A DNA stretch of 10,888 nucleotides, from NCBI GenBank assembly GCA_005801425.1, contig SYDY01000014.1, positions 1-10,888 of the forward strand, read 5' to 3'. Position numbers and translations under genes: made by a program. This DNA comes from Bdellovibrionales bacterium (GTDB lineage Bacteria > Myxococcota > XYA12-FULL-58-9 > SYDY01). Under the pieces are notes generated by a model. The model saw only the letters and a program-made list of their open reading frames with translations. It did no database searches and was not told the origin of the DNA. Below, piece after piece: positions 1-5,231 of this stretch (position 1 is the first letter of the stretch; each line of letters starts with the position of its first letter).

Positions 1-1
1 C

Positions 2-1090
2 GATGGTTGCACGGTCAATTGTCGACTTCCGGTGGTGTTTTCAACTGGGTTATACTTTGCATGTGCCATGCTGGAAACGGGCGATGTCAAATGCTGGGGT
101 GAGTTTGATTTGGGACAGACGGGATATGCTTCTGTTGAGGCAGATGTGTTGAAACCGGCTGATGTGGGTGCAGTGCTGTCTTCGGCCATCGGCGTGAGTG
201 CAGGCCAGGACCATGCATGTGCCGTGCTGGAAAATGGTACAGTCAAATGTTGGGGAAATGGGGGAGATGGTGCACTTGGTCAAGGTGCAGATGTAGGGGA
301 TCACTTCACGCCTGTTACAGTGGATTTGGGCGCGGGTGTGGCCATCTCGGTGACAGCAGGCATCGATAAAACATGTGCGGTATTGAACGATAGCACCGTG
401 ACATGTTGGGGACTAGGTATTGGAGGAACACCAACGGCTGTAAACGGCATCAGCACGGCACTTGATGTGCAAGTCGGGGCCGTGCACGATTGTGCCTTGC
501 TGAACGATGGTACGCTGCGGTGTTGGGGTAGCAATGAGTTTGGCGGGTTGGGCACAGGCGGTGGTGACCAAGCAGCACCGGGGAACCATTTGATTTTTGA
601 AGATCATGTCGTCGGCTTAAGTGTCAACGATACACTCAACTGTGCTGTCTTGGCCAATGGTGCTGTGAAATGCTGGGGTGGCAATAACAGTGGTGAGCTA
701 GGACAGAATAACACAAGCAGTTATACGTCACCTGTGACGGTCAATCTTGGCGCAGGTCTTGCTGGGACTTCGGTGTCAACGCTCATCGGTGGAGTATGCG
801 CGGTGCTCACCGATGGCAATTTTAAATGCTGGGGCTACAGCGATTCATATCTATTTTCATCAGATAACAGCACTATCGGCGATGGTATTGGTCCTAGCGT
901 CGCTGCGGCCAGTGAAATCAGCATGGACCTACCCGTAATCTCTATTGAAATGCACCAAGCGGCTGCTTGCGCAATTCTCAACAACGGCGACATCCAGTGC
1001 TGGGGATACAATGACCATGGCGGGCTGGGTATTGGCAGTGTATCGGGAACACCGATAACCGTCGATGCAGCATCAAATGTTGTATTTTGA
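2..1090 (+). CDS. Secreted RCC1-repeat beta-propeller protein with a DUF4215 remnant (5' partial)
   Basis: The frame is open to the left edge, so the gene starts outside the window; 362 residues are visible. The first residues, DGCTVNC, match the end of a DUF4215 Cys-rich repeat (GDGC-x-x-x-C), so the full protein probably has such repeats before the propeller. After this come seven RCC1-type motifs of the form CA-x-L-x-x-G-x-x-x-CWG, with first cysteines at about 62, 218, 374, 491, 641, 797 and 968. Seven would suit a seven-bladed propeller. Most are followed by a G-x-LG turn; the third blade is short (39 codons to the next) and lacks it. Each motif has a paired Cys, which suggests disulfides and a location outside the cytoplasm. 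Known RCC1-like proteins bind proteins or other ligands; the partner here is unknown. A GTG at 32 is not a real start, because the repeat homology runs through it. Confidence 0.9.
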   Translation, partial: DGCTVNCRLPVVFSTGLYFACAMLETGDVKCWGEFDLGQTGYASVEADVLKPADVGAVLSSAIGVSAGQDHACAVLENGTVKCWGNGGDGALGQGADVGDHFTPVTVDLGAGVAISVTAGIDKTCAVLNDSTVTCWGLGIGGTPTAVNGISTALDVQVGAVHDCALLNDGTLRCWGSNEFGGLGTGGGDQAAPGNHLIFEDHVVGLSVNDTLNCAVLANGAVKCWGGNNSGELGQNNTSSYTSPVTVNLGAGLAGTSVSTLIGGVCAVLTDGNFKCWGYSDSYLFSSDNSTIGDGIGPSVAAASEISMDLPVISIEMHQAAACAILNNGDIQCWGYNDHGGLGIGSVSGTPITVDAASNVVF

Positions 1091-1144
1091 CGCATTCTAT
1101 GTATCTCGACATACGAGAGCCCAATGTTGAGTATTAGATTTCAT

Positions 1145-1174
1145 TGACGCATCTGGCGTTACAAGAATTTTTTT
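1145..1174 (+). terminator. Possible rho-independent terminator after the RCC1 gene
   Basis: A 6-bp stem (TGACGC at 1145-1150 with GCGTTA at 1156-1161, including one G-U pair) has a 5-nt loop. A run of seven T follows at 1168-1174. The T run starts six bases after the stem, which is further than usual, and the stem is short. It is therefore only a candidate. Two small overlapping inverted repeats just upstream (TATGT/ACATA at 1098-1113 and TCTCG/CGAGA at 1104-1118) have no T run. Confidence 0.3.
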
Positions 1175-1187
1175 AGTGAGCTATAGG

Positions 1188-1215
1188 GGGCCCTCCCTTT
1201 TAGGAGGATCCGCCC
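1188..1215 (+). promoter_or_regulatory. Shine-Dalgarno sequence inside a possible hairpin
   Basis: GGAGG at 1203-1207 is a near-ideal ribosome binding site, 8 nt before the ATG at 1216, and fixes that start. The same bases can pair with CCTCC at 1192-1196 across a 6-nt loop. An outer stem GGGC (1188-1191) with GCCC (1212-1215) can add four more pairs around an ATCC bulge. If it forms, the hairpin would mask the ribosome binding site. The pairing is seen directly; a regulatory role is inference. Confidence 0.45.
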
Positions 1216-2124
1216 ATGGCCGCCAAGCACGTGATGGATACAACTGCTGCCTTCTCACCGGTTTCCCGAACACCCGAATTTCATTTTGAGCCTCGTCGAG
1301 CAGGGAAGCCTGGCTTTGTGATTATGTTGGGTGGTGATACCTATCAGATGCAATCGGCAAGCTTGACCGATCTCGCGCATGCATGTGATTTGCCTGAGAA
1401 GCCGTTTGGTTTTGGAGTGGCCACACGTGGCTGGTATCCCGAGCAATCATTCCCCCAACAACTCATTCGTCCGATGGAAGTCATTTCCCATTTGGGTTTT
1501 CAGCTCACAAGTTTCCGATGGGATACGGTGGCGAAAGAGAAAACATGGTGTGTTTTTTGGCAGGCCAAGGGTGTTCATGAGGGGGCTTCGAGAGCATTTG
1601 ATGCCTCCAAGTGCGGTGGTGCTTGGCGGTCCAAATCGAATCAATCGGGCAATTGGTATTGCATCGATGGTCTACCTTTATCGAAAGTATTTGTTCCGTG
1701 GGTGTATCACGATGCCATGAGGCTCATACCTTCACAGTCTCTTTTTGTCCCCGTCGGTCGATTGTCCTATGAATGTGCGATAGCAGGTGTGCCTGATGCT
1801 GTATGCTATGGGGTGACTTGGATTACGTGCTGTATGAGTGCGCCCAATAAATTGATCACCCGAACCCGTATCTCTGGATGGACGCTTGAGCAGCCGCAGG
1901 TGTCTTGGCCTCCCGTGTTGCCTTATCAATTGCAGTGCTCAGGTGTAGAGCCTGGTGAAGGGTATGTTTGGTTTGATGATAAAAAACATACGCTTTTGCA
2001 TGCATCCAATACGCTCCCTGACTGGGATGCGCCTGAAGTAGAAGGGAGGCGTTACGATGTGACGTTTCGCAAATCTGAGGGTGGTGGTGTGAACTTTGTG
2101 CTGCCTTTCGCGCCCAACAGTTGA
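1216..2124 (+). CDS. Hypothetical protein, Trp- and Cys-rich, 302 residues
   Basis: I do not recognise this protein. The ATG is well supported by GGAGG 8 nt upstream. There is no signal peptide, lipobox or clear membrane segment, so it is probably cytoplasmic or exported by an unusual route. It has 12 Trp (including W73, W102, W111, W115, W147, W252, W270) and 9 Cys (C57, C112, C133, C149, C187, C197, C205, C206, C241). The cysteines are not in zinc-finger-like CxxC pairs; C205 and C206 are adjacent. The spread of aromatic residues and short Gly/Pro turns suggests a mostly beta fold. The middle part (about 95-165) has patches such as WCVFW and GNWYC that could form a beta-sandwich core. It sits alone between the RCC1 gene and the tRNA promoter, and its stop codon overlaps the -35 element of that promoter. 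No function is assigned. Confidence 0.75.
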   Translation: MAAKHVMDTTAAFSPVSRTPEFHFEPRRAGKPGFVIMLGGDTYQMQSASLTDLAHACDLPEKPFGFGVATRGWYPEQSFPQQLIRPMEVISHLGFQLTSFRWDTVAKEKTWCVFWQAKGVHEGASRAFDASKCGGAWRSKSNQSGNWYCIDGLPLSKVFVPWVYHDAMRLIPSQSLFVPVGRLSYECAIAGVPDAVCYGVTWITCCMSAPNKLITRTRISGWTLEQPQVSWPPVLPYQLQCSGVEPGEGYVWFDDKKHTLLHASNTLPDWDAPEVEGRRYDVTFRKSEGGGVNFVLPFAPNS

Positions 2125-2150
2125 CGCATCTTCATATTTTTCAGTAAAAT
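2121..2150 (+). promoter_or_regulatory. Sigma70-like promoter for tRNA-Arg and probably ihfB
   Basis: TTGACG at 2121-2126 and TAAAAT at 2145-2150 are separated by 18 nt and each match the consensus at five of six positions. Predicted transcription starts near 2157, about 23 nt before the mature tRNA. The -35 element contains the TGA stop of the upstream gene. No separate promoter fits in the 31 bp between the tRNA and the next start codon, so this one probably serves both. Confidence 0.6.
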
Positions 2151-2179
2151 CAATAAGATAAGAGTGCCGTGTATTGCAT

Positions 2180-2258
2180 GCCTCCGTAGCTCAGTTGGAT
2201 AGAGCTGGGGATTCCTAATCCCTGTAAGCCACAGGTTCGATTCCTGTCGGGGGCACCA
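2180..2258 (+). tRNA. tRNA-Arg (anticodon CCT, reads AGG)
   Basis: A complete cloverleaf can be drawn. The acceptor stem is GCCTCCG with CGGGGGC (2248-2254, one T-G pair). The D arm is GCTC/GAGC around a loop with GG. The anticodon stem is GGGGA/TCCCT with loop TTCCTAA, giving anticodon CCT. The T stem is ACAGG/CCTGT around TTCGATT. The discriminator A and the CCA end are encoded (2255-2258). The variable region is GTAAGCC, 7 nt, longer than the usual 4-5 for a class I tRNA. Arg with CCT is a minor isoacceptor, usually single copy. No attachment-site duplication of its 3' end was seen in the window. Confidence 0.95.
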
Positions 2259-2289
2259 CGCTAGTTTCGTACAGAGGGGGGGCCCAGCC

Positions 2290-2574
2290 ATGAACAAGTC
2301 CGATCTCATCGAGCGACTCGTCGAGATCCATGAGATGCCACGCAAAAAAGCCGAAGAAGCGGTTGATTTGCTCTTCGACTTGATTTCCAAGGCGCTTGTG
2401 AAAGGCGACCGCGTTGAGATCCGCGGCTTTGGAAGTTTTGTATGCAAACACTATCGATCACGTTCAGGGCGCAATCCTCGAACGGGCGCATCGATTCATG
2501 TTCCTGCCAAGCGTTTGCCATTTTTCAAAGTGGGCAAAGAACTGCGCGAGCGGGTTGATCACATTTCCCCATAA
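2290..2574 (+). CDS. ihfB: Integration host factor subunit beta (HU/IHF family)
   Basis: A 94-residue DNA-bending protein of the HU/IHF family, the usual length. Seen in the sequence: the N-terminal helices begin NKSDLIERL, the core signature RVEIRGFGSF lies at 41-50, the arm motif GRNPRTG at 60-66 places the intercalating proline at P63, and KRLPFFKVGKELRERV ends the protein. The NKSDLIERL start and EIRGFGSF core resemble E. coli IHF-beta more than HU. Family knowledge: IHF binds the minor groove and kinks DNA as a heterodimer with the alpha subunit, which is not in this window. Translation starts at an ATG after GAGGGGGGG (2274-2282), 7 nt away. The start is only 31 bp after the tRNA, so the mRNA may be released by tRNA 3' processing. 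It could instead act as a homodimer; the beta label comes from motif resemblance only. Confidence 0.92.
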   Translation: MNKSDLIERLVEIHEMPRKKAEEAVDLLFDLISKALVKGDRVEIRGFGSFVCKHYRSRSGRNPRTGASIHVPAKRLPFFKVGKELRERVDHISP

Positions 2575-2598
2575 TTATCAGTCTGTAGGTCTCTGTTT

Positions 2599-2627
2599 TT
2601 GTGATCCCATCATCGCACCGGTACAAT
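2599..2627 (+). promoter_or_regulatory. Promoter predicted to give a leaderless mRNA
   Basis: TTGTGA (2599-2604) and TACAAT (2622-2627) are separated by exactly 17 nt. The -10 matches the consensus at five of six positions and the -35 at four. The expected +1 is about 2634, the A of the ATG of the lipoprotein gene. No purine-rich ribosome binding site precedes that ATG, which agrees with a leaderless transcript. Confidence 0.5.
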
Positions 2628-2632
2628 GTACC
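2620..2632. promoter_or_regulatory. 13-bp perfect palindrome over the -10 element (possible operator)
   Basis: GGTACA-A-TGTACC is a perfect inverted repeat with a single central base. It covers the whole -10 hexamer and ends one base before the ATG at 2634. A dimeric repressor bound here would block RNA polymerase. The symmetry is seen directly; an operator role is inference, and no cognate regulator gene is in the window. Confidence 0.35.
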
Positions 2633-2633
2633 C

Positions 2634-5225
2634 ATGCATCTATTGCGGCAATTTTTTTGTGCGGCATTGTTCATTGTTGCTGCATGCAAAACCAGTTCCG
2701 ACTCCCTACCCTGCGGTGATGGCACAATCATCACAGGTGAAGAATGCGACGACGGCAATTCATCGGCCGGGGATGGGTGCAGCAGCATTTGTGCTGTTGA
2801 AAACGGATATCTGTGCGATGGGAGACCCAGTGTTTGCACGTCCATCTGCGGTGATGGGGTGATCATCGCCGATGAAGTATGCGACGACGGCAATTTATCG
2901 GCCGAGGATGGATGTAGCAGCGTTTGTACTGTTGAAACCGGATTTCTGTGCGATGGAACCCCAAGTCTTTGCGAACCGATCTGCGCTGATGGCATGGTTG
3001 TTGCTGGTGAACCATGCGACGATGGCCATGAATTGTCTGGTGATGGATGCAGTAGCGTTTGTACTGTTGAAACCGGATTTACGTGCGATGAAAGCCCCAG
3101 TGTTTGCGAACCGATTTGCGGTGATGGCACTATCCTCACCGGTGAAGCATGCGACGATGGCAATACAACGGCTGGCGATGGGTGCAGCAGTGTTTGTACT
3201 GTTGAAGCCGGGTTTGTTTGCACAATCAATCTTGGGTTGAGTTCTTGTCATTGCGATCAAGGCTACTACCGCACCCGAAATGCTTGTGCCCAAGAAAGGG
3301 CTTGCGCATCCGATTTGCCCTGCGATGCTCCTGGACTGTGTGTCGATGGAATGTGTCGTTCGGCACCTACGGGTTGTGAGGGTGTTTCTGCGAAACTTGC
3401 CACCGATGGTGCACCCTGCCCTGGTGCGTTGTCGATGCTGTTGTGGCTTGATGCCAGCGAAACCTCTTTAGTGCGGCATGAGAACAATCAAGCGAATGTC
3501 GCTGATACGGTCACCGAATGGCACGACCGCAGTGGCAATGGGAAGACAGCCATTGCCTTTAAAAACTCAACAACCGATCGATCGCCCGCTTTGCAAAAAA
3601 ACGGGCAAGGGCAACCCTATCTATACTTTGATGGCACATCTTTTATGGAGGTGAGGGGCGTTGACGTGACGGCGGCAACGCATACGTCCATCACCTCCAT
3701 CATGGTGGTGCAACCACTTTCGAGTAGCAGCACAGTTCGCGTCGAAGGTGAGGAACAGCGTAATCATGCATGGGTTCAGCAGGCCAATTTTTTCAAAAAA
3801 CGCCAGCACTTTTTACCCGACAAAGTTCTCACAGGTACATTGGGGGTACATAGCATGACGGATCAAGTGGCCACCTCGGCTGGTGTGAGCACTGAAACGC
3901 GTGATGAGTGGTTGGCTGGCGTCCGATATCTCCAAGATGCGTCACGGCTACTCGAGAGCACATCACAGACAGGCATTGGGCTTGGTGCTCTTCTTTATAC
4001 AGAGGATGGCAATGGGGGGGCTTATTATTCTAAAATGTACATTTCAGAAATCATGCTCTTTGCACGTAAACTTTCGGATGCTGATCGGCGTGCCATTGAG
4101 CAACATCTCATTAAGAAGTGGAAACTCAAGTCACAAGCAACAACGTTTACGGATCTGCAACCACTCGTGTATGTCGAGGAGGGCGTGGATAGCTCGATCA
4201 GTCATACAGGGCATCGCGTTCCTCGCGTGGTGGATTGGGATGGCGACGGGCTTCTTGATCTGTTGGTTGCCAACAACAGATCGGTCCATTTTTACAAGAA
4301 TATCGGTTCTCGTCAGGTGCCCCGATTCTCCCCGGCCACACGTATTCAATCGGCAGACAATGATATTACAACAATGGAGAGTTTATCTGGCATTGCTGTG
4401 GTGAACATGGGTGGGAATGCGCGACCCGATTTGGTGGTTTCCGCGCGGGCAACAGACGGCGGTCCAAGCCAATTGTTTGTGTATCTCGATACTGCCACCC
4501 AAGGTGCACCCGCTTTGGAGTCACCTGCGGTGATACGAAAACGTAACTGCACAGGAGATGATGCAACGTGTGCCTTCAATCTCATATCTCCCAGGTTTGA
4601 TTTGGCCGATGTGAATGGCGATTCTCATGTTGATTTGGTGGTTGGCGGTTTTAGTGCTGACGTGAACCTATTTCTTGGCGATTCAACATCCAGCTTTAAT
4701 GATGCGGCACCCGTTACGTTGGAAGCGGGTTGTTCCTACAACTGCTACCCACGACTGTTTGATTTGAACCATTCTTCAACGGATCCAGCTGGGGCTATGG
4801 ATTACATTCGGGGTATCAATTGGGGGAATATTACCGCTGTTGCAAACCCGTTATTTACAGGCCAATTGTCCAATAGCGTTGATCTGATGATTACCAATGT
4901 CAACGACCAAACCAATTTTGGTGGACAAACGCAGGGAGAATACATCAGAGCACTCACCGATGGTGCTATCCCCGATTTTGCAGATCTTAACGGTGATGGC
5001 ACTTTTGATTTGATTTTTGGTGGCCATCCTGGTGGAGGTAGTACAACCATTATGGTGGCCTATGGTGTTTCAAAGTTAGGTTGCACAACCGATGCCTGCC
5101 ATGTCGGTGGCACAAACCGTGGTGTCTGTGTGGATGCTGGTTCCAGCGCATCGCCCGCAATCATGTGCTACTGCGACACGGGGTATGAAACAAGCATCTC
5201 TGGGGGTTGTGAAACTGCGCAGTGA
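2634..5225 (+). CDS. Multidomain surface lipoprotein: DUF4215 repeats, LamG-like, VCBS/FG-GAP, EGF-like tail
   Basis: The 863 residues start at the ATG that gives a compact lipoprotein signal: hydrophobic 7-17, then lipobox VAAC with C18 as the lipidated residue. A GTG 33 bp upstream would put extra residues before the signal. Domains in order: four DUF4215 Cys-rich repeats (27-about 205; core CDDG-x-x-x-x-x-DGCSS-x-C); a short Cys-rich linker (206-262); a LamG/concanavalin-like domain (about 268-500, opening LLWLDAS with WHDRSGNG at 296-303); VCBS/FG-GAP repeats (about 525-812) with calcium-loop motifs at D534/D536/D538/D542, D659/N661/D663/D667 and D784/N786/D788/D792; and an EGF-like Cys-rich tail (817-859). 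A fourth loop near 591-599 is degenerate. Family knowledge suggests binding of glycans or proteins and calcium-stabilised propeller folding; the ligand is unknown. K19 at +2 does not signal inner-membrane retention by the E. coli rule, so an outer-membrane site is likely. Confidence 0.9.
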   Translation: MHLLRQFFCAALFIVAACKTSSDSLPCGDGTIITGEECDDGNSSAGDGCSSICAVENGYLCDGRPSVCTSICGDGVIIADEVCDDGNLSAEDGCSSVCTVETGFLCDGTPSLCEPICADGMVVAGEPCDDGHELSGDGCSSVCTVETGFTCDESPSVCEPICGDGTILTGEACDDGNTTAGDGCSSVCTVEAGFVCTINLGLSSCHCDQGYYRTRNACAQERACASDLPCDAPGLCVDGMCRSAPTGCEGVSAKLATDGAPCPGALSMLLWLDASETSLVRHENNQANVADTVTEWHDRSGNGKTAIAFKNSTTDRSPALQKNGQGQPYLYFDGTSFMEVRGVDVTAATHTSITSIMVVQPLSSSSTVRVEGEEQRNHAWVQQANFFKKRQHFLPDKVLTGTLGVHSMTDQVATSAGVSTETRDEWLAGVRYLQDASRLLESTSQTGIGLGALLYTEDGNGGAYYSKMYISEIMLFARKLSDADRRAIEQHLIKKWKLKSQATTFTDLQPLVYVEEGVDSSISHTGHRVPRVVDWDGDGLLDLLVANNRSVHFYKNIGSRQVPRFSPATRIQSADNDITTMESLSGIAVVNMGGNARPDLVVSARATDGGPSQLFVYLDTATQGAPALESPAVIRKRNCTGDDATCAFNLISPRFDLADVNGDSHVDLVVGGFSADVNLFLGDSTSSFNDAAPVTLEAGCSYNCYPRLFDLNHSSTDPAGAMDYIRGINWGNITAVANPLFTGQLSNSVDLMITNVNDQTNFGGQTQGEYIRALTDGAIPDFADLNGDGTFDLIFGGHPGGGSTTIMVAYGVSKLGCTTDACHVGGTNRGVCVDAGSSASPAIMCYCDTGYETSISGGCETAQ
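2712..3250 (+). repeat. Four tandem DUF4215 units with an exact 135-bp period
   Basis: Units begin at TGCG-x-TGATG at 2712, 2847, 2982 and 3117, always 135 bp (45 codons) apart. The most conserved DNA lies around the GCAGCGTTTGTACTGTTGAA segment, near-identical in units 2 and 3 and close in units 1 and 4. The last unit diverges at its 3' end. Because stops are excluded by the codon pattern, long false reading frames appear in other frames here. Such a fixed period favours unit gain or loss by recombination or slippage. Confidence 0.92.
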
Positions 5226-5231
5226 GTACGT

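Noticed and set aside
62-1010. CRISPR-like or DNA tandem array at the left edge
   Set aside because: Spacing between the similar segments varies (117-171 bp) and they are in frame. They are RCC1 protein repeats, not a DNA array.
2052-2451. Minus-strand open frames over the tRNA and ihfB start
   Set aside because: Part of the peptide (PRQESNLWLTG) is the well-known false product of reading antisense through a tRNA gene. The frames also overlap a clear ihfB gene.
2575-2600. Terminator after ihfB
   Set aside because: A T run is present at 2596-2600, but the preceding bases form no convincing stem. The run also overlaps the predicted -35 of the next gene.
2180-2600. Integrated element at the tRNA gene
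   Set aside because: No integrase, no duplicated tRNA 3' end, and the adjacent gene is a standard chromosomal IHF subunit.
2601-2633. GTG at 2601 as the start of the 863-residue lipoprotein
   Set aside because: It adds 11 polar residues before the signal peptide and lies within the predicted -35 region. The ATG at 2634 gives a normal lipoprotein signal.
2525-3293. Long open frames on the minus strand and in another plus frame across the DUF4215 repeats
   Set aside because: They repeat with the same 135-bp period as the real Cys-rich frame, giving low-complexity peptides of serine/proline or alanine/valine type. They are by-products of the repeat codons.
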